Origin: Eupeodes corollae
Lineage: Eukaryota; Arthropoda; Insecta; Diptera; Syrphidae
Reading direction: 5' to 3'
Length of the DNA stretch: 64,000 nucleotides
Assembly: GCF_945859685.1 (NCBI RefSeq)
Contig: NC_079147.1
Coordinates: 230,078,765 to 230,142,764 of the forward strand
Shown here piece after piece: positions 53,231 to 64,000 of the stretch; within the stretch, counting starts at the first letter, position 1, and every line of letters starts with the position of its first letter. The position numbers were made by a program, and so were the translations under genes. Under the pieces are notes generated by a model, which did not search any database, was not told the DNA's origin, and saw only the letters and a list, made by a program, of their open reading frames with translations.

Positions 53231-56200
53231 CCTACAAAAAACTTAAAACTGATAAAAATTGATTTTTAACTCAAACATTTTGAGAACAAAAAATTATGTC
53301 ATCTTTAAACTTTATTTTTTATTTCGCAAATAATTGTTATTGATTATTTGAATGACTCTCAAAAATATCCAATTGGTAGACGGGCACGAATGGGAAATGT
53401 TCCGTGTGCGTCTTTACCCAGCCTTATTTTAAATAATGTTGCCATCCCCACACACCCATTTAAATTCTCTGTGTTAATTTTAAGTTTTATGAGTATAAAA
53501 GAACAAACATTCATGATACATTTTTATCTCATCAAAGCACTTCAACCCAACAAATACTCAGAACTCTTCATCTACGGGTCTGTGACTTTTAAAGGGAAAG
53601 TTTAAAACTAACGAGAATTTTATATTCTTAACAAGAAAATCGTAGAATTAATTTCTCAGAAGTTGCAGCCACTCTCTATAATCAGTAGTCATCAGAACTC
53701 ATTATTTTAATAAAAGTATGATCATTATTATTTTTAAGAATCATACACACATCGCTTCCCTCCAAAAGCTATAGCTTTCTATAAGGGAAGGTCGGTTGAT
53801 GGAACAATATAAGACAAAGACTTATCAATGCTACAACATGACACTGAAAAATTCGTGCGGTAAAATTGGAATTTGATATGCCGACAACGTACAGTCTTGA
53901 AGCTAATTTTAGCAGACACCAGACACAGGACAGGACAAACAACTTTCACAAAGACAACTCGCGCGAACATAATAAATATTAGAATCCCGATTCAAACCAA
54001 TTGACATTATCGTACTTCCTAATTTACATAATTAAGGTTTATTTTTTCCTAAATAAATACAACTGCAGCTTGTAGAGTAGATAAACCAGCTCCCTTATTC
54101 ATAGACTTCTACTCCATCTCCCAGAGACGATGACGAGCGACATTTTCAAAAATTCAATTGGACGCGCACGCACAAAATTCAGGAAACAAGGTTGTACCGG
54201 AACGGAACGAAACGAGCTTATACCTCTCTATATTGTGTACGTGACGGACGTTCGTAATGAGCACGCAATTCCATTAAAATATAAAGGCACCCTTCCTCTC
54301 ACTAAATACAATCAGTGTTGATATTAATTATGGATATTTGTACAATGCAGAAAGTACCGCTCTCAGCGAAAAAAATATAAGGCAAAATATAGACGAGGTC
54401 ATTTGGCTAAACACCCCACAAACAACAATTAAGTGATAACTTTCATTAGATATTCGCACGGAATTTTGTAATTTTCCAAAACCCTTCCACTATATATACA
54501 ATACCCACATACATATATACATATGTACATATATGTATGAAAACAGGGGAAATTTATTTTTGTTTTATTTCCTACATAGTTCATCGCATGTTCATGGACA
54601 GGAAATCGAACGTAAAGGATCTATTTCCGTTGAATATTTATAAATGTGCGCGACGACGACGATAACATCATGGAACGTTTCCGCTAGAACAACCAGAGGG
54701 AGCTGAAGTAGGCAAAGAGGCATTTTGGTTGAACAATTGAGGTGACCATACTAATATTGTACTTTATCCGTGTTCTTAGATTATATTTAATGTATCTAAT
54801 GCACAACCGTAATACGTCATCCATCAAATTTAATTACAAACGCGTCGGAAATATTACTTTTTTATTTTTTAAAATAGAATAGGTTATGCGGGGCTATGAA
54901 TACCTTTTTAATGTGAAACAAAGCAATCATGAAAGAAGAAGATGATACAAATAAATAATTCACATTTGAATGTCAGTTCATTGCCATGAGTAGAAATGAT
55001 TGAACATTTCACATTCGTGTAGTGAAATTTGACTCAAAAACTTACTAATGAGCATTCCTAGAAGTACTGGTGTTACCGTTGAATTGCTTAAACACCACTA
55101 ATAATGTATTGAATAAGAACTTAAGCTATGAAACCACGGACAACCGTTGATTGCACACGCAAAAACAAGTCCCAAGTAGATTAAGGACTTACTTTACATT
55201 TGGTTCTAAAACTATCATAAATCTTATTAACCTTAATTTTTCCTAAATTATTTTTAATAAAGTTTGATTTCAAAGAATATAGTCACACCGGAATGTATGT
55301 GGTATTCAACCTCCCTGCAGCCATGTGGGTGACTAGCCGTGGTCAGTTGGGCGGATGATTAATTACTTTGTCCTGTTTTACAATTTTGATTTTATTTTTA
55401 TTTCTTTTTATCTCATATTGGGGGAAAATGCATGCAATGATAGGGACTAATTTTGTGAGTAAAATAAAATAAAGGACTTGAATGCTTTTATGCATATACA
55501 TAGGTATGTTCCTTGCTCTTATTTTTCTCTTATAATTTTATTCTTGTATTTCTGCAATAGGGATATGGACACGTTAAGATTATCATTGCTTCAAAACTCG
55601 AAACATTCTTCGCGTTTTTCTTTGTATTTGTCTGTACATCCCATCTCCCTAACAAAATTCCGACAAAACGATATCGCTCAAAACTTGATTAATTTTTCTC
55701 TGAGAATCAACAAGAACGAATGTGTGAACACATTCACGTTGTTCTCTAAACTTTTCTCTATTTGCTCGCTTTGTGCGTTCGAATTTTGAGGTTTAAAAGT
55801 TGGATTATCAAAAAAGCAAATATTATTAAAAATTTACTAAGAAATCAGATTTGGGATTAATCGCAAGAAATAATGTAGGGAGTTTAGGTATGTGGTCACT
55901 TGATTACAGCATCTTTGAAATACTTTGATATTTTAGTGTATTATCCAAAATAATACCTAAACAAAACACAGAACTATAATATATATGTCAAAAAGATATA
56001 CAGCAAAAAATAACTATATGTATAAATGTTATTTGAATCACCGTCCTAACCATTCTAACCCAAAACCCGCCCACAACCACATCAATTCCAGTCAACAGCC
56101 ACAAGGAAAATTGTTTGTATTTCAGGGAAATTTCATTCAATGTGTGTTCGTGGTTTTAGAATTTCATTCGCGCTCACTATGTGTGTTCTTTATGATACTG

Positions 56201-59200
56201 AATTCTCTGTGGTCATTGGTCAAGCGACAGAAGGACATTCAGACAAAACCAAACAATTGAAATTTCAATTGACAGCGCTGCACCGTGCTACTTGTTTTGT
56301 GTCGTCCCTAGTCCGCCTATAATTAACACACAAAATGTCTAGCATGTTGTATAATAGTTTATTCTTTTAACAAATGGTGTGTGACGAATAATGTCACTCT
56401 CACTGCCAAATTGTATTCTAATCATCAGAATCAATCGAACGCTTTATATTCGTTTCACCGCATCACACTCCGGTTCACAAAGTCCTACAATTTTAACGAT
56501 AGAAGTAGATACTATTATTATACCTCTCTAGTTTCGGAAAGTTACAATACAGCCGCAATATCCCATTAGGGTAAGGTTCATTAAGAGAGTTTTGCGGCTT
56601 ACGTTTCACTTTAAATAAAATACTTAACTCAAATTTAAAAAGTTTACAAGCGTTTTCATTCAAAACTAGGAAAGTTTCAATAGAAATTTCATAATAATAT
56701 ATTGATTTAAATATCCTTACAAAAACTACTCTAGGCGGGTGGAAATTACAATAATGCATTCACAAAAACCCTGACCGATCTCAAGAATGCTTTATTGTTC
56801 AATTATGGCGGGCGGTTTGAACCACACAACTCTATTGTCCTTTCTGCACAATGGCGTATGCTTGAGTGCTTTAAAAAACAACTTTACCTATGTACATACG
56901 TTATCGTAAATACGCATCCACAAGTAAGAGAAAAGTATGGTGCATATGTTTTTCTAGTTCATTTCTAGTCCATCAGTTCCAGATGTTTTTCCTTTCTTGA
57001 ATAAAAAATAAGATTTAAGGTATCGAAAAGGAAATTACACAAATTGTTATAAGTTCAGAACGATAAAAGCTGAACCGGACGTTAGACCTAAATATTTAAA
57101 ACAATGAGTGAAAAGGAGCACCTCGTTTTTTCTGCAAATCAAGTTCCGATTCCACAAAATTTTGTTCCAAAACCTTAAATATAAATAAAGGTAAATGAGC
57201 AGAAATGCAGACAAAATGCTTTTTGTAACCAATCACTCCAACAATCGAGTTTCCAAAACATTTCTAAGGCATTTTAGTTTGAAGAACATTTTGATTTTGC
57301 CAAATTTAAAAAATAAACAATAGTTACCAACTTCATAAGCTTCAAGCACATCACTCCACTTCGATTAAATCTCTAAAACATTGCAACAGATATTATAAAC
57401 AACATTCAATTTCCAAGAGCTCACAAATGCTTTTGTCTCAAAAGTTTAATTAAAAAAAACAACACAATTTCATGTCTGATTCAAATTAAGAACCCTCATC
57501 ATCAACCAAATTTTAAGTCTGAGTCTTTTATCGACCATTGTTAATAAGTTCATATACATAACTCAACTCTGACATGCAAGAACAAAGTTTATTCGTTTGG
57601 TTGTTATCCTTTTGGAATGTCTTGCTGCTGTTACCGTATCCAACCGAGAGATGCGACGCGACGGACGGCCAAACGGACGTGTTGGGCCAGAGCTTTAATC
57701 CCAATTTCATGTTATCTTGTGGAACTTAAATTTTCATTTGCGGTTAATTTTGCTGGCATACATCGTATTGTATATGTCTTCTCTATATATCCAAACTGTC
57801 TGAAGTTTTTAATTAATGCACTTTACATTGGGTCAGTCTTGTATACAAGTGACAGGCAAACACAGGAGCCAAGCTGGATTACACTCTGAAAGTCCCAAAT
57901 TACACGACCGCCCTCAATTCCGGCATAATGTCATGCACAGAATTTATGCGAATCTATACCAAAATGCAGTAACAAGCACCAAATACGTTTATAATATTCT
58001 TAGCCTCGGGCTTATATCGACTACAGAAATGCCTTCACTTCGCCCAATGCACATGGGTATGTATCTATATAAAATGTCATTCCCGACTAAAACTCCATAA
58101 ATCCTTTTGGTGATGATCTTGAAATGTTTGTTGTTCATTGTTATCCATACGAACATGCCCTAGACCACAATCCTTGGTCCTTTATACAGGTATTAGGCAC
58201 GCACAAGCACCCACCACGGTCGATGGAATGTTTGTTCATTGCACAATTTTGGCGACTAAGTCAAATTCAATTTTAATAGCTTCACGCAAATATTGTCATT
58301 AATCTTTGGACTACACACCATCAGGATAACGCTTCTTCCATCAGTTAGCTATTTAAAGAATTTTACCCTTTGATAACAATGTTAGGGGTTTTATAAGTCT
58401 AATATAGGAAATGATGATGATTTATAATTCAACAATGCAGTTAAAAGTATTTCTTAGAATTCAAAACAATTATTTAAAAATTCTTTTTAAATGAAATCAA
58501 ATTTTATTTCATTTTCGTACAATCTAAAGTGAAACTTGTATATTTTAGACGTTCTTAAATTCATACGAGAGACATACCAACAAAAAACAGTTGTCTTTGA
58601 TTTCGAATATAAATCTTCTAAATATTAGAGGAGAGTCTTTTTTGTTCTGCCAAAAAGTTTTGACACAAATCATTTTGTTCTCTTTAAGGACATTTATTAT
58701 CGCTTAACAGAAGTGAATCTATGTTCGTATTTTTTTTTGTTGATTAGGTTTTGATTTATATTTTTGTTTAGAGAGAAATGTGTTTTTAATATTTTGTTGT
58801 TCAAACGTCTTTTGGGTCATTCGTGTCTAGAAATTACGTGTGTTTTTTTTCTGCTCATTTTGAAATCAAGAGTTACTCTGAGGAAAAGATAAACAAGTTC
58901 CATTGAGGAACGTAGGGGTTTAAAATGCTCGCTGTTTAAAAATGCGTATTGTGTATACAGATAAACTTCTGGAATAAACTTTATTACATCGCCAGTAGAT
59001 AAAGACCATGATTTGCCGGACAACAGTTATATTAAAAAAAAAAACTGTCATTGCTTTGGTTTTGAAAATTTTAAGTTTATTAACATTTGACGGAATGTTT
59101 GGATCACTTCTTGAATATGTGATGATTACCACTTCTCATAAATGGTTTGTAAATGGATTCAGTAATTATTTAAAGAATTGGAATGGGTTTGAAATAAAAC

Positions 59201-59655
59201 AAAATGTAAAACCGAAGAAAGACCAGGACTGAAATTAAAGAATTGTGTGGAGTATTGTTATTTCATTGACAATAATACATACAAAATCGGAGCCAACTGT
59301 GCAACAATCTAATTGGAATCTAAATTCATGGAAACAGAGGTTAATATTTGATATTCCAGGCTTTGTTCAATTGAATTATTGTAGGAGCTTAAGGTTTGAT
59401 CCTAATTTTTGTTGCTTACATCAGACAGTTAAAAGTTTTTTCTTCATACTTAAATAGAATTAAATAGATTCTATATTTATTTATTTCATCAATTGATCGT
59501 AGATCTGCTGATTGCAAAATTACTACAAAATATTAAAGCTTATAAGATATTTACAGGGAACTTTAGATTAAATTCAATTAAATAATCAATTAGATATTCC
59601 AAGAATTTTTTTAAAAACAATCTCTAGAATTTATTCTGTTATCAGCAATATCCTT
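53231..59655. other. Long stretch with neither gene nor recognised repeat
   Basis: 6.4 kb with base composition slightly less AT-rich in places. Examples are CG-containing words near 54.1-54.2, 54.65 and 57.65 kb. Open frames reach only ~100 codons and none shows a domain. A 55 bp jockey 3' fragment (GAGCATTCCTAGAAGTACTG) lies at 55040-55095, and a CA/TA microsatellite with palindromic character at 54505-54540 (CATATATACATATGTACATA). It could be an intron or regulatory region of a gene outside the window. Confidence 0.4.
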
Positions 59656-59659
59656 AATA

Positions 59660-60165
59660 AACTTGGACTTGTCTTCGACATTTAAGCGTTTTTAAGGCAA
59701 TAAGAGCGCAACTTGATTTATAATCTGGTAAAGACCCAACCCAGTTAAGTTTTCGAAGTGCATAATGAGTGAATCATTTCTGAACTCTTTCTATTCTCAA
59801 AATATTATTTTCATAAAAAGGAGACCAGACGATACAACAATATTCTAAAACATAAGACATAAATAAGGTTTTCAAAGTATAGGGATCCTTAAAATCTTTG
59901 AAGTTCCGCTTCAAGAAACCTAAAAGTGAATTACCTTTAGATACCATGTAATCAACAAAGTCAATCTTTGAATCAAAAATTACCCCAAGATCATTTACTT
60001 CAATTACCCTCAGACGACTAACATCATAGAATTTATATTCAAAGTCAATAAGCGATGAAGACTAAGATACACTAAAAGTTTTACATTTCGAGTAATTCAG
60101 CTGAAGATGATTGTAGTTGCACCATGAAGTTTTGTCCAAGACGTCGTTGTTCAGTGTCCTTTTTT
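59660..60165 (-). mobile_element. Jockey-like RT C-terminal fragment
   Basis: The minus strand reads SSSLIDFEYKFYDVSRLRVI, EVNDLGVIFDSKIDFVDYMV, SKGNSLLGFLKRNFKDFKDP, YTLKTLFMSYVLEYCCIVWS, PFYENNILRIERVQ, and FTHYALRKLNWVGSLPDYK. This is the thumb and C-terminal domain of a jockey-clade reverse transcriptase (consensus VRDLGVIFDSKL, SLLGF..R, LVRSHLEYCS.VWSP). The catalytic domain is absent. Confidence 0.8.
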
Positions 60166-60184
60166 GATGACAGCATATACTGGG

Positions 60185-60676
60185 TATTGCCCCCATTGAC
60201 TACTTAATTTGATGTTCTTGGGCTATTTCTAGGATCTGCCGTAGTGTGGTTATTTGGTCGATAGTGGGCATTCCTGGTCTGAAGCCACACTGATAAGGAC
60301 CTATCAGTTTTTTGACAAACGGCTTCAGACGTTCACATAATACGGCAGAAAGGTTTTGATATGCAATGCTAAGGAGGATGCCTCTGTAGTTGGCGCAATT
60401 TAGAGGGCCTCCTTTTTTATGTATCGGGAAAACTATGCTGAGATTCCGCTCATCGGGCATGTTTTCTTTCGACCATATTTTACAGATAAGTTGGTGAATG
60501 CTCCCTACAAGCTCCAGCTGCTTTGTTTGACTTCAGTTCAGATATACTTATCGTTATTTCGTCTAGATCAGGTAGGCGGAATTGTTGATCTGTGTCTCCT
60601 AGACTGAGTGGTTCTATGTCCCTTACAGCGGAATTCGGTTCGTCATCGCCGTTATATAATTTGAAGAAGTATCTTA
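60185..60676 (-). mobile_element. RTE-like retrotransposon fragment, minus strand
   Basis: From the SINE boundary downward the minus strand reads KLYNGDDEPNSAVRDIEPLS, LPDLDEITISISELKSNKAA, and in a second frame MPDERNLSIVFPIHKKGGPL, NCANYRGILLSIAYQNLSAV, LCERLKPFVKKLIGPYQCGF, and RPGMPTIDQITTLRQILEIA. This is the RT finger region of RTE/BovB-like elements, the same region as the 7866-8275 fragment. It breaks off before the palm. Confidence 0.82.
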
Positions 60677-60985
60677 TGGTAGTACCCATGGCATGATGGT
60701 TAGTGCGTTGGACTGTCATGCAAGGGGCCTTGGGTTCAATCCCTGCCTGCGCCACCTTAATTTAAAAAAAAAAAAACAAATAATTTTCGCGGTTACTGCC
60801 TCTTGCGAGGAATTGACAAATCCTTCAAGAGTAATTCCTGTCATGAAAAAGTGCTTTCTCAAACTAGCCGTTCGGACTCGGCATAAAATTGTAGGTCCCT
60901 TCCATTCCTGACAACAGTACACTCAAACAGGAATGGTTGAGAGTTGTAAGTCACTAGGCCATGGTTCACAACGGACTGTTGCGCG
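60677..60985 (+). mobile_element. tRNA-derived SINE, copy 2
   Basis: Same architecture as 18788-19093: GGTAGTACCC, A box TGGCATGATGGTTAGTGC, loop CTGTCAT, B box-like GGGTTCAATCC, a poly-A-rich insertion near 60763, then the unique body to GCGCGACCCCATTTGATT. It abuts and probably interrupts the RTE fragment. A target duplication was not found, perhaps because the right flank has diverged. Confidence 0.82.
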
Positions 60986-61925
60986 ACCCCATTTGATTTT
61001 TTGGTGTTTCCATATTCTCAAAATCAATTTTGTAAGTTTTAATTTATTCTTCTGAAAATGAGGGGAGAATATAAGGCGGCATAAAATTTTAAAGCCCCTG
61101 TAGGACATAGAAATTCTATAAAAGTACATATTTTAAAATTCAAAGTTCTGAAATATTGTCTGAAAAAATGACCGTCAAAAATAACAATAAGTACAGACGT
61201 AAGTGTACGGTTTTAGGTTAAACCTTATTTCACTTCGTTTTAAATTCTAAGACTTCAAAGATTCATAATAGTAGGAGGAAAATCAGGACTCATCGTTGTA
61301 GTCATCGTCATGGCTGTTAAAAGTGGAGCAAAATCCTGCATTTGTACCAACAGAATATACCCTTAAACTTAAAAGCATAAACGAGTGAGAGTAGAGTTTT
61401 ACAATGCTGCAGTGATGGCGATGGCAAGTGGAAAATATAGTTTATTTGCTTCGCAACGTTTAAAATTCTATGAATATTAAAAGCACGCATGGATATTGAT
61501 ACGGATGCGGATACGGATATGATGCTGTGCACTGTACTTCTTGTTGTTGACTAAACCTTATATTTTGAGGGTATGCAACCGCAAAACTTTATGTTCGAGT
61601 ATATGTTTTGTTTATTTTTGATAAGCATTATGTATGTTAGCCAATTATTGCTAACATAAATTTTACCTTTAACGGTTCGCTCGATGCCGCCGCCGCCTGC
61701 AGGTTATATTGCAAACTTTCAAAAGTAATTATTGATATTAAGCATATAAAACTTAAGCCCTTATACATTCGATTTGAAAGATAATACTATACTTAAAAGG
61801 ATCTCTCTCCATCAAAATTAAAAGAGCTTTGAAATTTCAAAAGGGTTATTAAACTAGAGTTTTCAGCGAGCTTTTTCCTTGTAGCTGTCACTTTTTAGCT
61901 CTTTTGACATTCGACAAGACAAAAC
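60986..61925. other. No gene recognised
   Basis: Non-coding in my reading. It includes a GATGCGGATACGGATATG-type simple run near 61495-61525 and a CGCCGCCGCC word at 61688. Nothing is assignable. Confidence 0.35.
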
Positions 61926-61929
61926 TTCT

Positions 61930-62355
61930 TCATTGCTCAAAGTGGACAGATTCACAATCCAACAGCTCAACAACGCATTTAAATTGTTAAAAATTACAGC
62001 AGAATTAACATTTTTGGATCGTAATGAAAAACCTTCTCGGCCGACAATAGTCAAAATTTGAGTTTTTGGAGAAGTAAGCGATGTCTGATGTACAAAAATC
62101 GAAACTTTCTGCATTGCTCAAACACAACAACTGAGAATAAAGCTGATGTAGCACTTAATGTTGAAAAATTTTGGCGACTCCTCATCGATCTTTGGAATAA
62201 GGTATTCCACGAACGACAATACGACTTATTTTCCGAAAAGACTTGGGTTTAAGGATTTGAGAGTTCGGTTAAAACAAGAATTAGAGCCGGTTAAAAGTTT
62301 ACAAAATCAAAGAAAAATCCTCTTCAGTGATGAGGTCATATTCACCATTTAGGTA
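61930..62355 (+). mobile_element. Mariner-type transposase relic
   Basis: Plus-strand pieces read TAQQRIQIVKNY (start of the N-terminal helix-turn-helix), then VEKFWRLL, PRTTIRLIFRKDLGL, RVRLKQELEPVKSLQNQRKI and LFSDEVIFTI with the first catalytic Asp. This is the order in mariner-type transposases (IRRILRKDLGL..., SDEAHF). Frameshifts separate all pieces, and the sequence stops after the first Asp motif. A 3'-truncated dead copy. Confidence 0.6.
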
Positions 62356-62497
62356 ACGTTAATAAGCAGATTTTTTTGCATTTAAAGCTCAGGAAATCGA
62401 AGAATGATTGTTAAATGATTCTATCATGAGTAACTTTAAAGTGCAATTTTTGAGCTGGCTATGGTGTTTTTTTTGTTTATAATTAGCAAACACTTAA

Positions 62498-62777
62498 AGC
62501 CTAGTACATACTTATGAACCATCTCGTGAACCCATACAAATTTTAGTTTTTGGTTCACCCGTGAAGTTGCTCGTGAAGCTGAGTGGAGAACAAAGTGGAG
62601 AGTTTTCGTTCACGGGCAATTCACGTGCAAAATGTACGGGAACTGTTGGTGAAGCTTTGACATTTGGTTTCCGCATGTTCACAACGTGTACTCACAAGTG
62701 TGTACCAGTGAGCAATGTCAAAAGTTCACTTTCTCCACTGGCGAACGTTCACTTCACGAGGAAGTATGTACTAGGCT
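62498..62777. mobile_element. MITE with TAA target duplication
   Basis: A 280 bp element. The left end AGCCTAGTACATACTT and the right end AAGTATGTACTAGGCT are perfect 16 bp inverted complements, with looser pairing continuing (CTCGTGAA / TTCACGAG). It is flanked by TAA on each side (62495-62497, 62778-62780). The 3 bp duplication and AGC start echo the 4.1 kb MITE and suggest a second Harbinger-like family. The interior has repeated GTGAAG/TTCAC words and no coding frame of known type. It sits at the very 3' end of the jockey copy that follows. Confidence 0.75.
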
Positions 62778-62780
62778 TAA

Positions 62781-64000
62781 AGGGTTTTGTATACCCTTAA
62801 TATGCCAAAGACACAGTGTGAGCATTAGAAAAAGAGGTAAGGGTTGTATAGGAGGTGTCGGTGTACATTGATTCTAAACTTCTGAACATTGCAATGACAG
62901 GGAAAGATAGAGCGTGGCAAGGCATTCCACATTAGCGTAGTAAGGCTAAAAAATAAATCAAATAGTATACGGCCGAAGTTGGGCTCAAGTGTAAATTAAT
63001 GGGCATTCCTAGAAGCACGGGTATTACGGTTAAATTGTTTAGGGGGAGGAATGCAACTGGCTACTTCACTAGAACATAGTTCCTTTAAATAAATTGAGAT
63101 GAGTGTTATATTCAAGTTTTAGACGCATAAGGGTTTTGTAGATTGTAGCCAGATCAGACGGAGAGAAAAATTTCTTGTAACGTTTCCAAAAACCTACACA
63201 TTTTGCGGCATTTTTGGAGATATCGTGTATTTGATTGTTCACAAAAGTTGGTTAAATTCCACACGGTTTTTTGTTCCTCATTGTACAATGCTGTATAGGT
63301 CGGAATTTATTGAGCTTATCATATTTTACCGTTGCAGTTCCACATCCGAAGAGGAGGGTTGTGAGCCTGATAACGAATATGAAAAGCTAAGAGTGCTATG
63401 AGTGTAGTCAGCGAAACAATGTATTGCATTAGAAGTAGCAGACAGGAGATCATTTATAAAAATGAGGAAAAGGGTCGGAGACAAAACGGAGCCCTGTAGC
63501 ACACCAGCATTTATATTATGGGTTTCAGACTTGAATCTGTCGAAAAGAAGTTGTATTGAAGGGTTCGGAACAACATTTATAATCCAACGAAGAATAGATT
63601 TGTCAATACCAAGATGCCAGACTTTATCAAACTGTCTTTAAAATATCAAGTGCAATAATCTTACTTTCTCCAAAACGATGTAAAGATTTGTTCCACTGTG
63701 AGATGAACCATGAGATCACCAGTGGACCTATTGCTACGAAAGCCGTATTGCAGGTCATTAAGAAGTTTCCGTTGCTCGAGATATTTCTTGAGCTGATAAT
63801 TAATCAGCGTCTCCATGACCTTGGGAAGAAGGGACGTAAGTGCAATCGGTCATTAATTTGAGGGTAAGAAAGATTCGTGAAAAACGTGGTTTTCCATCCG
63901 CTCGGAACGGGATCTGAGGAGTAGGACAGTTAAAAAACGAAGAGGAAGAATTTCTCATGCTGTTTTACAAATGAGCAAACATTTGTACTGCCTTTAGGAA
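62781..64000 (-). mobile_element. Jockey-like non-LTR copy, running off the window
   Basis: The minus strand carries the C-terminal half of a jockey-like reverse transcriptase. From the right edge down it reads palm pieces near 63.6-63.9 kb, KSILRWIINVVPNPSIQLLF, DRFKSETHNINAGVLQGSVL, SPTLFLIFINDLLSATSNAI, HCFADYTHSTLSFSYSLSGS (where FADY stands for the catalytic FADD), KNAAKCVGFWKRYKKFF and IYKTLMRLKLEYNTH. The terminal domain EVASCIPPPKQFNRNTRASR, LEPNFGRILFD, MWNALPRSIFP follows, and then the 3' UTR. Stops, frameshifts and the FADD to FADY change make it inactive. It is the most complete window member of the family also found at 18.6, 35, 47.3 and 55.0 kb. Confidence 0.82.

Noticed and set aside
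54505..54540. Near-palindromic CATATATACATATGTACATA run as a special structure
   Set aside because: It is best explained as a CA/TA microsatellite, and the palindrome is imperfect.
1..64000. CRISPR arrays, insertion sequences, operons, riboswitches
   Set aside because: None are present. The window is eukaryotic by introns, SINEs and insect transposons.

Overview
The window is a 64 kb stretch of an AT-rich animal genome, almost certainly an insect and most likely a fly (Diptera). The basis is short introns of about 60 bp with GT-AG ends, a cluster of small intronless gut-type trypsins, and dense insect-style transposon debris (jockey-like and RTE-like non-LTR elements, Ty3/gypsy, Tc1/mariner, hAT, Harbinger-like MITEs, a tRNA-derived SINE). 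Nothing bacterial is present. Species and chromosome cannot be named from the sequence.

Host genes. Six genes look intact. At 8628-12252 (minus strand) I assembled a nine-exon gene that no single open frame shows. It encodes a 557-residue TPR protein of the TTC25/ODAD4 family, the outer dynein arm docking factor of motile cilia and sperm flagella. From 17.4 to 42.1 kb lie five intronless trypsin-like serine proteases: 17378-18151 (-), 27483-28268 (-), 29032-29802 (+), 37904-38683 (+) and 41297-42070 (-). Each has a signal peptide, an Arg-Ile activation site, the His/Asp/Ser triad and Asp189 of the S1 pocket, and each has a TATA-like box close upstream. They are probably tandem paralogues that were later spread apart by transposon insertions. 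They differ most visibly in their extra cysteines beyond the three standard disulfides.

Mobile DNA by region. 0.4-8.3 kb: decayed non-LTR fragments, including a roughly 950 bp tandem duplication whose two units each hold a 620 bp Harbinger-like MITE with a MADF-like mini-ORF. 13.4-16.5 kb: a jockey-like relic and a complete but dead mariner-type element with terminal inverted repeats. 18.6-26.9 kb: a nested block made of a SINE inside a jockey 3' end, then a 5.5 kb Ty3/gypsy element with two 250 bp LTRs that look identical, inserted with a GTTA duplication into an older non-LTR element. 31-36 kb: a ZMYM1/DUF4371-type hAT fragment fused to a jockey fragment, a mariner internal-deletion derivative and another jockey copy. 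39.3-40.7 kb: a dead Tc1-like element. 42.7-44.1 kb: a hAT copy with perfect 8 bp target duplications. 46-51.8 kb: copies of two noncoding repeat families and a non-LTR deletion derivative. 59.7-64 kb: jockey and RTE fragments, a second SINE copy, a mariner relic, a second MITE type and a jockey-like copy running off the edge.

The stretch from about 53.2 to 59.6 kb is the largest part in which I recognise neither gene nor transposon. I see no convincing novel multi-gene system. The most unusual signals are the cysteine rewiring of the trypsins, the MADF-bearing MITE, the tRNA-Asp-like SINE family, and the hairpin-ended AACTTCCC repeat family.
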